The translations under genes were made by a program, and so were the position numbers. A model generated the notes under the pieces. That model searched no databases. It was given only the letters and a program-made list of their open reading frames with translations, and was not told where the DNA came from. Of a stretch of DNA of 64,000 nt, positions 42,582 through 53,667 are shown piece after piece. The first letter of the stretch is position 1. The number at the start of each line of letters is the position of its first letter. The stretch covers positions 28,375,749-28,439,748 of the forward strand of contig CM045735.1 of the NCBI GenBank assembly GCA_024760905.1, read 5' to 3'. Origin of the DNA: Plotosus lineatus. Taxonomy: Eukaryota; Chordata; Actinopteri; Siluriformes; Plotosidae.

Positions 42582-45006
42582 CAGTGAACCCTCGCTATAA
42601 CGCGGTTCACTTTTCACGGTCTCGCTACTTCACGGATTTGCATAGTGCATTGTGTTCTGCATTCTGATTGGCTAAACAGTCTCTCTGCTTCTTCTCTACG
42701 TGTTAGTCAATAAGCTTGCGGTTTAATACGTACACGTACGTAAAACAGCTTGCCATTTATGTTCCCTACGTGCAAATTCTCTTGCAATTTCAAGTCTCCC
42801 TAAAACCCATTATGTCGACAAAACGTTCTGCACCGACAAAAGCACCTGCGGTCGGGCCTAAAAGGCAGAGGAAGATGCTAACTATTGCAGAAAAAGTTCA
42901 ACTTCTGGACATGCTAAAGGAAGGTAAAAGCTATGCGGCTACAGGTCGGCATTACGGAATTAATGAATCTTCCGTTCGTTCTATAAAGAAGGAGGAAAAT
43001 AACATAAGGACTACAGCAGCAATAAGTTTTAATAAAGATGCAAAAGGGTTGCAACTGTTCGCAACAAGACCATGGTAAGGATGGAGTCTGCATTAGCTTT
43101 GTGGATTAATGACTGCAGAAAAAAAAACATTACGCTGGATACGAATGTTATCTGCACAAAAGCTAGAACACTGTATCAAGCCTTTGCTGACGGCGACAGT
43201 GACAGGGAAGAGGAGGAGGATGCAGATACCGGGCCATCATCAAGTGCTGTTCACGCAGTACCAAGCACATTTAATGCTAGCAAGGGCTGGTTTGAAAAAT
43301 TTAAGAAACGCTTTGGACTTAAAAATGTTTCTCTGCACGGAGAGATCGCCTCTGCAAATACCGCTGAAGCAGAAGCGTTCGTGAACAATACATTTAAAGC
43401 GATCATTGAGGAAGGGGATATATGCCTGAACAAGTTTTTAATATGGATGAGACTGGCTTATTTTGGAAACGGATGCCCTCCCGCACCTTCATCATGCAGG
43501 AAGAAGCCAAAGCCCCAGGATTTAAAGCCCAAAAGATCGTGGTGACTCTGGTTATGTGCGGAAATGCTGCAGGTTTTATGATTAAGCCTGGGCTCATTTA
43601 TAGGTCTAAAAATCCCAGAGCACTGAAAAACAAAAAAGGATGATTTGCCCGTTTACTGGATGCACAACGCAAAGGCTTGGATGACAAAAGCGCTCAATAT
43701 GGATTGGTTCAAAAACTGTTTCATCCCGGAGGTCAAGTGTTATTTGAGAGGAAAGGGACTAGACTTTAAAGTGCTTCTGCTCGTTGACAACGCTGGAGGT
43801 CACGCCGATGATTTGGTATATGATGGTATGCAAATCGAATTTCTGCCGCCAAACACTACATCCCTGATTCAGCCCATGGACCAAGGCATCATCCGTGCTT
43901 TCAAGGCTCTCTATACACGCAACACCCTGCAACATCTTGTTGACGCTATGGACTCAGATCAAGACTTCTCACTAAAGGACTACTGGCGTGGATACACCAT
44001 CGCATCATGTCTCCAAAATATTCAGAGGGCCATTCAAGAGATGAAAACTGAAACTTTGAATGCCTGCTGGAAAAAACTGTGGCCAGAGGCAGTGCAAAAC
44101 CCAACCGGGGGCTCGCTCGACGAGATCCATCACTCTGTCATAGATACTGTGGTGACTCTCGCAAAACAGCTTGGAGGAGACGGCTTTAATGACATGACTT
44201 CGCATGACATTAATGCACTGATTGATGCTGAAGCACGCCCGCTAACCGATGCAGACCTGGCCCAAATGACAAAGCCACCAAGTGATGATGAAAGAGAAAA
44301 GGAAGAAGAGGACACAAGTGTGGATAAAGATGAGGAGGATGGACTAACACTTGGTCGCTTAGCAACCATTCTGAGAATGGCCACTGAACTTCAGCGAGCA
44401 GCTCACGATTGGGACCCTTTGATGAGCCGTTCATTACAGTTCTCCAACATAATCGATGGTGGCATGTCTGTGTATAAGTCTCTTTTTGCCCAGAAGAAAA
44501 AAGAGCGTCAACAACTGCCTATCACTATGTTCTTCTCACGAAAAAACACACCTGCACCTCGGGCTTCAGAAGAAGAAAACGCTGCAGAGCGGAGTCAGGA
44601 TGCAGCGGCTCAGTCAGAAGAGTAGTAAAAACAGTACATGTGAGTCATAATTTGTCCGACTGTACTTTTATTTTTCATTTTCTCCCATTCAATCCAATTA
44701 CTCGGGTCGCAATGGGGCGGTGCTGATCTCCGCAATTAGTTCACATTGATGATTAAAATTATTATTTGACAGTACAGTAGTTATTTGTAAAAAGCAAACA
44801 AACGTTTATACAGTACTCTTATTTGTTAAACAAATGCTTGGGCCTATAAAAAAGGTTTGTTCTTTGGTTTCAATGTATAATAGAGCATTTAATTGTATAA
44901 TGATTGTAAAAAAATAAAAAAATAAATAAAGGTTTCTACTTCACGGATTTCGCCTATCACGGGTTCTTTTTGGAACGTAACCCCCGCGAAAAACGAGGGT
45001 TCACTG
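42582..45006 (+). mobile_element. Near full-length Tigger (pogo) transposon
   Basis: 2425 bp with perfect 13-bp terminal inverted repeats CAGTGAACCCTCG and TA target duplication (42580-42581, 45007-45008). One broken transposase gene lies in between, and AATAAATAAA at about 44920 serves as a likely polyadenylation region. This is the most complete DNA transposon in the window. Confidence 0.95.
42812..44625 (+). pseudogene. Tigger transposase, complete order but frameshifted
   Basis: Starts MSTKRSAPTKAPAVGPKRQR. A Psq/CENP-B-type helix-turn-helix (KMLTIAEKVQLLDML, GRHYGINESSVRSIKK) is at 42870-42995. The second CENP-B-type DNA-binding part is MVRMESALALWINDCRKK to SKGWFEKFKKRFGLK (43072-43325). 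The DDD catalytic domain has VFNMDETGLFWKRM (43440), KVLLLVDNAGGHADD (43775) and LPPNTTSLIQPMDQGIIRAF (43840), giving the three Asp residues. An acidic C-terminus (DDEREKEEEDTSVDKDEEDG) and QKKKERQQLPITMFF end it. Shifts near 43075, 43430 and 43640 break it into pieces in three frames; the last 326 codons are open. About 580-600 residues if intact, usual for the family. Confidence 0.95.
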
Positions 45007-45031
45007 TATTACCAAAGGTATAAAAATATGG

Positions 45032-45441
45032 TGTTATGGTCTGTGTTATTTGGCATTTTTTGACTCTCCTTCTCTCTCCCTATGCACTGCAGGCGCTGGC
45101 GAGGGGCGTGGCTATCATACACAGTCGGAATCCAGAGAGCCCACCTTATTCCACTCAGCCATCAACGGGCTATAAAGCCCCCCCCCGCTACAAGATTGTT
45201 CCCTCCATGCGATCCCATCCCTCCCGTAATCTCTCTGGCTCCTGGTTCCCAGCTCCATGCTCGACCAGTTCCCGCTTCGATATTTCCCCTAGTGATTTTG
45301 GTTTTCGTGTCTCCCCTCACCTCTACGGTGATCACGATTTCCCGTCCTCCAGTGCCTGCTCTGTGTTCAATAAAAGTCATTGTATCATCGTACTTGGTCT
45401 CCTGCATCTTTGGGTCCAACTGAAATGCTCCCGGCATCACA
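45032..45441 (+). mobile_element. Solo LTR, 410 bp, with 5-bp target duplication
   Basis: TGTTATGGTCTGTG at the left, CCCGGCATCACA at the right, TATGG duplicated (45027-45031, 45442-45446). CTATAAAGCC at 45171 is a TATA-like box and TCAATAAAAG at 45369 a polyadenylation signal, followed by CTCCTGCATCTTTGGGTCC. No internal retroelement region remains, as after LTR-LTR recombination. Begins 25 bp after the Tigger end. Confidence 0.8.
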
Positions 45442-45518
45442 TATGGAATGTTTACAAATAGAAAATTTATTGATTTTATCACATATTAGAAAACTTTCAT
45501 GTTTACTATAGCTATGAC

Positions 45519-45688
45519 TTTCACCAAGAGTATGCTACATAGCCAACAGCATGTCTCTGCCCTGCGATGGTCTGGCGAGCTGTCCAGGGTGTACTCTGCC
45601 CTCGCCCGAGTCAGTTGAGATGGGCACTAGCCTCCCTGCGACTCTAATTAGGATTAAGCAGTTCAGAAAACCTATGAATGAATAATAT
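45519..45688 (+). mobile_element. SINE-B, 5'-truncated
   Basis: Starts in the body (TTTCACCAAGAGTATGC) and continues CATGTCTCTGCCCTGCGATG, GGCGAGCTGTCCAGGGTGTA, CTCTAATTAGGATTAAGCAG to GAATGAATAA. Confidence 0.8.
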
Positions 45689-46074
45689 AGCAACTGAAAA
45701 AATTAGATGAATGCATTCATGCAATTTATATGCACATGTGCCTAATGTATGCTTTGTGCATTTATAATTATATACACTCACAAAATTTAGCTAGAAATAT
45801 ACATTCCGCAAGTATTACTACATTGCACATGAAGGAAACAGACAGCTGTAATATTCCAGTTGATATAACATGTTGCACAGAAGTGACTAAAATCTGTACA
45901 AAGACAATTATGCTGAAGAGCATTCTAATAAGCCTATTAATTTAAAAATGGTCATTCAAAACATTCATGGTTTTATTTTTCGACACATCTGGTTTTCATG
46001 CCCTCTCTTAATGACTACGGTAATAAAAATTATCAGACTTGAAAATTTTAGTCTGAAATCATCATTTTCTGTAA
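45689..46074. other. No recognised feature
   Basis: AT-rich spacer. Confidence 0.4.
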
Positions 46075-46580
46075 TCACTTAATCCTAATTAGCGTTGCGG
46101 GTAGGCTGGCGCTCATCCCAGCCGACTGTAGGTGAGGGCAGAGTACATCCTGGACAGCTCGCCAGGCCATCACAGGGCAGAAACACGCTGGCGGCTTTGC
46201 AGCCTACTCTTGTCAGCAATGGTTCTTTTACATGTCTCACACCTGGGGTGCTCAATCCTGCTCCTTGAGATCTACCTTCCAGAAGACATTTGCTCCAACC
46301 CTAATCATGCCCACCTAAGCATCCAATCATCTAATCAAGGCCTGACAGGAACTTACATGTCACATGGGCCACATTAGGGGTGGAGATAAAGTAATCTGGA
46401 AGGTAGATTTCCAGGAACAGGATTGAGCACCTCTGCCTCACACCATAGACAATGAGAGACATGGCCAGCCTTTGATAACCCAGTTAGCTGCAATGGGGGG
46501 ACCTGTGGTGAATGGGACTTGAACCCCTGACCTTAGGATCAGTGATCCAGCACCTATACCACTAGGCTACCACAGCCCAG
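46075..46580 (-). mobile_element. SINE-B split by a small hAT-like MITE
   Basis: Tail CTTAATCCTAATTAGCGTTG to GGGCAGAAACACGCTGGCGG, body to CATGTCTCACAC; after the MITE it resumes CTCACACCATAGACAATGAG, GATAACCCAGTTAGCTGCAA, and head TTGAACCCCTGACCTTAGGA, ACCACTAGGCTACCACAGCC. Confidence 0.9.
46243..46435. mobile_element. 193-bp hAT-like MITE inside SINE-B
   Basis: Ends CTGGGGTGCTCAATCCTGC and, reversed, CAGAGGTGCTCAATCCTGTT, with inner TCTACCTTCCAGA on both sides. Flanked by TCTCACAC (46235-46242) and CCTCACAC (46436-46443), an 8-bp duplication with one change. No coding sequence. Confidence 0.85.
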
Positions 46581-46714
46581 TGATGAATAGTCTGAAATAT
46601 TTAAAAAAATAAATCCTCATATATGAATTTACATTTAATCTGTATAGAGTGCTGTCAGAAAGAAGAATAGATGGTTGATCACCTCTGCTATTATAAGGCA
46701 AAATTTCTAAACAC

Positions 46715-46925
46715 TTTGGCCCAGAGGTAAGGTGCAGGATTATTGATCCCAAGGTTGAGGGTTCAAGTCCCCCACTATCAACAGTTTGTCACTGCTGTCC
46801 CCCCTGCCAATGCAGTGAACTGGGTTATCAAATGCTGGCCATGTCTCTTAGTGTCAAGAGTAGGCGGAGTCAGCTGTGATGGCCTGGCAAGCTGTTCAGG
46901 TTGTATGCTGTCCTGTGACAACAGC
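46715..46925 (+). mobile_element. SINE-B, tail truncated
   Basis: Head GTAAGGTGCAGGATTATTGA, GGGTTCAAGTCCCCCACT; body CAGTGAACTGGGTTATCAAA; shortened tail GGCCTGGCAAGCTGTTCAGG. Confidence 0.8.
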
Positions 46926-46934
46926 GACAAGGTT

Positions 46935-47078
46935 AGACAACATGAGAAAGAAACCGGGCTTTTTACTCCAAGTGGTTCATCAGGCCAGTGCTTAGCACAG
47001 TGGGGTCTAAATGGGATTTAAACCCACAACCTCCTGATCATGAGCCCAGCACCCTATTCACTATGCCAATGGCCCCAC
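46935..47078 (-). mobile_element. SINE-E, short copy
   Basis: Reverse: GGGCTTTTTACTCCAAGTGG, TTCATCAGGCCAGTGCTTAG, then GCACAGTGGGGTCTAAATGG and head ACCTCCTGATCATGAGCCCA. The middle of the body is deleted compared with 52685-53002. Confidence 0.75.
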
Positions 47079-47298
47079 ACTAATTATATACAATTATAAT
47101 ATCTGTATAATATAATCATATAAACATACAGACAGTGGAGCAAGAAATTAACAATACAGTAGTTTATTATGAAGACTAATTATAACGACAATGGTATTCA
47201 ACGGCAATGGTAAATCATTTTAGTAAGAGTTTATATGACCTGCAGTGAAAGATCATTTTCACAGTTTTGTGTATATTTACATCCAAATGGAACATCAT

Positions 47299-47643
47299 GA
47301 GAGTGGCATGGTAGTGCAGAGGTTTGCACACCTGCCTCACAGTAAGAAGGCCTGGGTTTGATTCCCAACAGGGCATATCTGTGTGGCGTTGGCATGTTCT
47401 CCCTGTGCTTATGTTGGAGCCCTGTGGGTCCTCCGGTTTCCTTCTCCACTCCAAAAACATGTACAGTATGCTAATTGGCTGATTCAAATTGGTGCGAATG
47501 GCTGTGTGAGTGTTGGCTCTGCAATGGCCAGGTGAGCTTCCATGGTGTACCCAGCCCTTACCCAGAGTTCTCTGAGATGGGTGCCAGCCATCCTGTGACC
47601 ATAATTAGGATAAAGCGGCTTAGAAAATGAATGATTGATGAAT
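47299..47643 (+). mobile_element. SINE-C, full length with 14-bp target duplication
   Basis: AAATGGAACATCAT at 47285-47298 and 47644-47657. Head GTGGCATGGTAGTGCAGAGG, CACCTGCCTCACAGTAAGAA, GGGTTTGATTCCC (B box); body GTGTGGCGTTGGCATGTTCT, GGTCCTCCGGTTTCCTTCTC; tail GAGATGGGTGCCAGCCATCC, AAAGCGGCTTAGAAAATGAA. The best reference copy of this family here. Confidence 0.9.
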
Positions 47644-47657
47644 AAATGGAACATCAT

Positions 47658-48248
47658 CAGGTTTTTCGAAGATTAGAAAGTCAATCAGAAAGATCATAAG
47701 GTTACAAGAAGGAAAGGATCAGAATCACTGATATCTCAGAAGTAGCATACATACCCAAATCAGTATTATCTCTTGGAAACAAAATGCTGTCTTTCTGAAA
47801 CCATTTTGTTATTCCTGTATGTGAGTATCAGTGAACCATGCATAAGTCACAATAATATTAGCCATCATATCCATCTTAAGATGAGCAAGACTGCAGAACA
47901 CTTGATCTTGAACTCACTTGCTTGAAATCATTTTTGCACCATAAAGTTATGAAGTTACTATTGTTCTTGTGTTATTCTGTGTCATTATTGTTGTTATAAA
48001 CAGATGCTGAAACAAAACAAGATGCAAAACTGGTGATTAAGTGATATTATACTTGTGAACTGGAGTGGTTTCATCTGGAAAACTTTGTATTGAGCAAAAT
48101 TGAATTGATACTTGAAGATAAAATACACAGGCTATTCACTAGTGAACAGGCACCTTCAACTTCCCTTTATTTATTCCCAGTTTTATAAACTGCCAAATCC
48201 AATTCATTTGCCAGCCATCCATCATAGCATAGACACCATCCAGCAATT
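47658..48248. other. No recognised feature
   Basis: About 600 bp of AT-rich upstream flank with no identifiable element. Confidence 0.4.
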
Positions 48249-48260
48249 AACTTTAATTAT

Positions 48261-48968
48261 CTCTTCTTTTCTTTCGGCTTTTTCCCGTTTTTGAGAGTCG
48301 CCACAGCGGATCATCTGATTCGCACATATGTGTTATGCCTGGAGTGTATGTGTTGGACCCAGAGATGCAGGAGACCAAAAGAAGGTGCAAACGATTTATT
48401 AAACACTAGGAACTGAAAATCACTGGAATACTAAGTCGAAGGAACTGGTCGAGCACGAAGCAAGAACCAGGGGTCAAAGAAAAAGCCAAGGAGCAGAGTC
48501 ACGGGGTAAACAATCTTCTGACATCGGAGGGAAGCACGCCGCTCCCATTTATAGCTGGCTGCTTGCTGATTGCAGATTGGGACCAGGTGCACTCAGCTTG
48601 GAACTCGCCTACTGGAAACTGCCACGCCCCTCGCCAGCGTCTGCAATGATTAAAGAAGAGTTAGTTCCGCCAGCCAGCACAGAACATAACAATTTGATTT
48701 GGCATGGGTTTTTACGTCGGATGCCCTTCCTGTCACAACCTTTTTAGCAAGGGACAGAAACACGCGGACGGCTTTGCAGCCTACTCTTTACGAAAGTCAG
48801 CAATGGTTCTTTTACATGCCTCTCACCATAGACAGTGAGAGACATGGCCCGCCTTTGATAACCCAGTTAGCTGCACTGGGGGACAGTGACAACCTTGTGG
48901 GGACTCGAACCCCAACCTTAGGATCAGCAATCCTGCACCCTATCCACTAGACCACCACTGCCCCAATA
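48261..48968 (-). mobile_element. SINE-A, complete, with solo LTR inserted and 12-bp duplication
   Basis: AACTTTAATTAT at 48249-48260 and 48969-48980. RTE-type end CTTTCGGCTTTTTCCCGTTT, GAGTCGCCACAGCGGATC; the LTR follows; then GGATGCCCTTCCTGTCACAA, GGGACAGAAACACGCGGACG, body, and head GGGACTCGAACCCCAACCTT, CCACTAGACCACCACTGCCC. The head is well preserved. Confidence 0.9.
48331..48691 (-). mobile_element. Solo LTR, 361 bp, inside SINE-A
   Basis: TGTTATG...CATAACA ends with ATATG/ATTTG on the two sides. On the minus strand it has GGCGAGGGGCGTGGC, CTATAAATGGGAGC (TATA-like), TTTAATAAATCG (polyadenylation signal) and GGTCTCCTGCATCTCTGGGT, in the same order as 45032-45441. No internal genes. Confidence 0.85.
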
Positions 48969-48980
48969 AACTTTAATTAT

Positions 48981-49628
48981 ATTTAATTATATTACATTTT
49001 TGTGAACTGATTTGTAAATCTATATCGTTATGTGAGACAGAGTTTTAGTTTTGTTCAACATGTAAATATATTGGTTCACCAAAACAGACACTTTTTCAGA
49101 ATAGTTCTGTGGATCAAGACCTACAGTACAGTCCACACTACCCACTGTATACAAATTAATATTGTTTGGACCAAAGGGGTTGATGGGCCTAAGTGCTGTG
49201 AGATATTAATAGTTCTCACAGCTACTTGTAAATGAGTTCTTCTCTTCTTGGAAATTCTACTGACTAGTGCTAACTTGTTTGTCTTTTCTTTGTCTTTTGC
49301 AAAATGCTGATAAAATACTTCATTGTTGTCAAATGAAAAAAATATGCATCATGGATTGTTTGGATCCAGGGTTTATCTCAGGAACGCTGGGTGTAATAGC
49401 AGGAAAACACCTTAATGCTTTATAACATGATGCATGTGCTGATTCATTCTCTGGTGGTTACACCTATTATTATTCTAAATAATACAAATATGCAACTTCA
49501 ATTATAGGCATCTATCATAGAGTCTAGCAGTACATTTTGAGTAATTTGAACTTACAGTACATTTATCTAACTGAGTTTGTTAAAGCCGGTGTGTGTCAGT
49601 CAGGTTTAATATTATTAACCCACGTTAA
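48981..49628. other. No recognised feature
   Basis: AT-rich flank sequence. Confidence 0.4.
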
Positions 49629-49835
49629 TCTGGGTTGGGGTAGTGGTGATCACATAGCCTTACATCAAGGTCATAGGTTTGAGTCTTGGACATTTCTATG
49701 TGGAATTTGTTCATGTTCTCCCCATGCTTGAGTGAGTTTCCTCTGGGTACTCTGGTTTCCTCACACAGTGAAAAGACATGCACATTAGCCTAATTGGCTG
49801 TTCCAAATTGATCCTAAGTATGAATGTGAATCCCC
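49629..49835 (+). mobile_element. SINE-C, tail replaced by a LINE
   Basis: Head GTCATAGGTTTGAGTCTTGG, body TGTGGAATTTGTTCATGTTC, TCCTCTGGGTACTCTGGTTT, CACATTAGCCTAATTGGCTG. It stops at GAATGTGAAT where the next LINE begins. Confidence 0.7.
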
Positions 49836-49837
49836 TT

Positions 49838-51125
49838 CAAGGATCACCATCTTGCTGCGATGAAGGGGCTTGTGTGCTTCAATGATCCTGCGAGCTATGC
49901 TGGCAGGAGCATAAGCTTCTGGTAAGGCCACCCATGCCAGACAGGTTGATGGATAGAAGCCAGACTAACTGTGATCCACTGGCCCTCCAGATTGGGGGGT
50001 TGAGCACAGATCTAACAACTCTGTCCCGGAAAAAGACAAGCATGTTACGGAATCAGCAACAGAGACAAACAGAACTTCAGCATGGGATGAGCTTTCCGAG
50101 TCTAATTTAACGCGTATGAATGCTGATGGTCAAAGCCGAAAGGACGCTACAAGCAGGATGAGGGAGGACCTGAACACCACTAAGACCAAGATCAGGCTAG
50201 GACATTGGAATGCATACATACAACAACTTTAGCGGCTCTGTAGGCCATAATGACACCTTCTTCAAAGTTAAGACAGGCATCAGGCAAGGATGTGTGACGT
50301 CAGCAACTCTCTTCAATTTGGTCATTGATTGGGTGATGAGGAGGACAACAGAGGGCACCTCTAGAGGGATACGCTGGAGTCTCTTCTCAACCCTAGAAGA
50401 CCGTAACTTTGCAGATGACCTGGCACTGATGTCCCATACACACCAACACATACAGGAGAAGACCAACAGACTGCAAACCTTCGGACTGCAGGTGGGGCTT
50501 CGAATCAGCATCAAGAAAACAGAAATAATGACATTGAATGTGAACACCCCAGCCACTGTAAAAGTGAGTGGAACAAATCTACGGCAGGTAGAAAAGTATA
50601 TATATTTGGGAAGCATCATCAAACCTGAGGGCGGTACAAAGGAAGACATCCTCAGCAGACTGGGCAAGGCCAGGAGCATTTTCAAGGAGATGAACAACAT
50701 TTGGAGATCCACACAATACAGCTTCAACACCAAACTCCGACTGTACCAGAGCTGCGTCATATCTCTGCTCCTGTATGGACCTGAATGTTGGAGGATGACA
50801 GAGGATATCTTGCTAAGATCTTGCTAAGCTAAGATCATTCCACACCACATGCTTTTGAAAAGTCCTCAGAATCTTCTGGCCTGAGAATATCTCTGACGAG
50901 GTCCTGCTGAGACAATGTAAGCAAGTTGACATGGGTACCATCATTACAAGAAGAAAATGGAAATGGATTGTACATGTGCTGCAGAAAGACCAACAGTCTA
51001 TAGCAAGAACGGCATTGGACTGGACCCCAGATGGAAAGAGGAAAATAGGGAGAACAAGAGTAATATGGAGGAGGACAGTGGAGAGTGAGATGGAAGCCAT
51101 GAAGCATTCTTGGGGTTCCAAAATG
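49838..51125 (+). mobile_element. Third LINE type (FADDLAL reverse transcriptase), internally deleted
   Basis: The leader AAGGATCACCATCTTGCTGC, GATGAAGGGGCTTGTGTG, GATTGGGGGGTTGAGCACAG and GCTAGGACATTGGAATG leads into the place where an endonuclease should begin. Instead the sequence jumps to the RT. The endonuclease and the first RT motifs are missing. Distinct from both other LINE families here; clade not assigned. Confidence 0.7.
50210..51120 (+). pseudogene. Reverse transcriptase pseudogene, third LINE type
   Basis: GIRQGCVTSATLFNLVIDWV at 50277, then EDRNFADDLALMSHTHQHIQ (catalytic FADD, about 50395-50455), LGLRISIKKTEIMTLNV-like, EKYIYLGSIIKPEGGTKEDI at 50590, and LLLYGPECWRMTEDI at 50765. 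After a stop and shift, WKWIVHVLQKDQQSIARTAL, DWTPDGKRKIGRTRVIWRRT follows at 50950-51075, the usual C-terminal region. The 205-codon first part is open; the start Met is internal to the ancestral protein. Confidence 0.75.
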
Positions 51126-52461
51126 CATTTAAACTCAGAAGTCTGTAAGTTTTAAACCGTTCAGTGTGATAGGTCTCATATAACAAACTGTAATGAAGTG
51201 CAGTTACTTGAGTACTGTAGTGAAGTGACATTTTTGAGCATCTGTAACTTATTGTAGTATTAATTCTTCTGAAAGCATATGATTTTAAACTAAGATCGAA
51301 AGACAAATATTTTTAATTCCACTCTATACATGTTATATTTTTTATGAAGGTTTCTGTTACTCATGCTTTGAAGCAGATTCATTTCTAAAATATGAGAGGA
51401 GACGCACTGTTTACATCATAGGAAAAAACACACTCACAGTAAACTACCCACACACTCAAGTTCAAAGTGCTTGCTACATGTTTTGAACAGTTCAGTTTAA
51501 AGTTGGTGGTGCTAATGACGCCTACAGAGAAAAAAAAACCCGATGGTTCTCACCAGAGCACCAATAGCCATGTCTGAGGCCTTTCTGTAGAATTTTTTAA
51601 AATGAACATCTCTTGAAATGTTTTGTCTGTTTTTTGGAGACAGACATCATAACTGCATACAAAGCACCACCATCTTTTATGAAAGAGACTTTGAAAATAA
51701 TACCATCGTCAGATACACAGTTTGAAATGGTAGACCATATGGTAAATTATGAGAGGAAGACCCTATGTTTTCTGTGAAGTATATAGAGTCTTAAACCTCA
51801 AAGAAATCACAAAGCTTTCAAGCTGTGCAGTGGGATTAAAATTTTATGTACATCGATGTAAAAAAAAAAAAAAAGCATCCTATATGAAAAGGCACACCAC
51901 ACTTCATACCGAAAAAGACAACATCAGTTTTTCTGTTTCATGTGGGTTTTTTAATAATGTTCTGCTGCCATTGGCTTGATGACTGTGCTCGAATCGCCAG
52001 CCAGATCCTTTGATCTTTTGAGCTCTGAACTGAACTTGATAAACTTGGTGAATATATCAATTGTCTGCTGGCTTATATAACTAAGTCCTGCTGGAGAACA
52101 GCGCCAGTGATTGAGACAATGTTCTAAGAGATGCCTTTGCTGGTTTATGTAGCAAGCAGCATCTTTAATTAAATACGAGGTACTGAAAGTCAAACAGCAT
52201 TTGGCTAAATTTGGCTTTTATTATTACACAGTTGAGAATCTTGGACATGTTAATTTGAGCAGCATAGCTCACTTATTATGGAACATAGTTGTTCAGCATG
52301 AATTTCTAAGATTCCTAAGGTAGGTCGACTGTAGTATTTCTTGCGGGAGTCGGTCTGGAATTAATAAAGTATTTAACAAATGAAAGATTTTTGTAATGTA
52401 CACTGCCAAAATAAATTTAGTTTTGTAAATCAATTTGTAATAGTCATTACTAAAATAAAAT
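51126..52461. other. No recognised feature
   Basis: About 1.3 kb with only a poly-A run at about 51857-51873. No defensible gene. Confidence 0.4.
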
Positions 52462-52472
52462 AATTGCAGATA

Positions 52473-53041
52473 CGCTCTCAGTGCAGCTAACTGGGTTATC
52501 AAATGCCGGCCATGTCTCGCACTGTCTTTCTTGAGAGGTTCATGTAAAAGAACCGTTGCTGACTTTTGTCAAAAGTACAGCGTGTTTCTGTCCTGCAATG
52601 GTCTGATGAACTGTACTGGGTGTAGCCTCATCCAGAGCCGGCTGAGATGGGCGCCAGCCTCTCTGCAACTCTAATTAGAATTAAGGTACTGTAGGTCGGT
52701 AAAGTCTGTTGGGCTTTTTACACCTGAGCCATAGTGGCTCATCAGGCAGGTGCTTATCCCTGGTTTCCTTAAAGTGAAGCGACCAGGAGTTCAACTCCCC
52801 CCGGATGGGACACTAGTCCATTGCAGGTTACCTTCCCAGTATATTTTTACTGGTACCCATTTATACTGCTGGGTGAACAGAGGCAAACTTGAGTTAAGAC
52901 CTTGCCCATGGGTCTTTGCACAGTGGGGGTCTAACTGGGATTTGAACACACAATCTTCTGATCATGAGCTCAGCACCCTAACCACTACACCACCGGACCC
53001 ACAATTAGAATTAAACGGTTCAGAAAATTAATGAATGAATG
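52473..53041 (+). mobile_element. SINE-B, 5'-truncated, split by SINE-E; 11-bp duplication
   Basis: AATTGCAGATA at 52462-52472 and 53042-53052. Starts at CTCAGTGCAGCTAACTGGGT; continues to GCAACTCTAATTAGAATTAA, interrupted by SINE-E, then resumes ACGGTTCAGAAAATTAATGA. Confidence 0.9.
52685..53002 (-). mobile_element. SINE-E, full length, inside SINE-B
   Basis: Target duplication AATTAGAATTAA (52673-52684, 53003-53014). Read on the minus strand: head GGTCCGGTGGTGTAGTGGTT (A box), ATGATCAGAAGATTG, GTTCAAATCCC (B box); body CAGCAGTATAAATGGGTACC, GCAATGGACTAGTGTCCCAT; 3' end CCTGCCTGATGAGCCACTAT, GGTGTAAAAAGCCCAACAG. Confidence 0.9.
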
Positions 53042-53052
53042 AATTGCAGATA

Positions 53053-53667
53053 TGCTGTTGATTGTAAACATATGATTTTAAATTATTTAAAATTTTCAAT
53101 TTAAAATTATTGCTGAAACACATAAAAGATTACATATGGTGTTTACTTCTCATTTTTATGAATCTCCCTTGTACCTTTACTGCCATTGGGAATATTTCAG
53201 CTCCATTAACATTCCTCATAAATATTACAAATGTTCTTCACATTTGGTGATGCTAATATTATGTAATAATTTCAAATTAAATTGTATTAGCTGTCACGTT
53301 TCACTAGGCCCGAGGTGACCAGAAAGATTTGAGCTTATTTGAAAATATATGATTCTCTTCATCTTTTGACCAAACACCAGCATGAGATGGCAAGTCTAAG
53401 TAAATGAAACCTGCATTTGTTGAGTGGAGAATCGTGCTGAAATTACCAAGAGTAACACTATCTTTCATGTTAAACTATACCTGTGCACAATCCTTAAATG
53501 ATACCTCTCAGGTAGCCTACACCTAAAGCACACCTAAATGTGGCCTCCAGTAATATTTCAGACACTAAAGCATTGAACTCCACTGCTAATGTTTATACAA
53601 GGTCCACCAGTGCAAGTGAGCTAAACGAGGCCAAAAATCCCAATTAAATTGAACTAATAAAATGTGT
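53053..53667. other. No recognised feature
   Basis: AT-rich flank sequence. Confidence 0.4.

Noticed and set aside
45036..45461. 141-codon frame as a gene
   Set aside because: Falls inside the solo LTR, which is non-coding; the frame is not kept in the other LTR copies.
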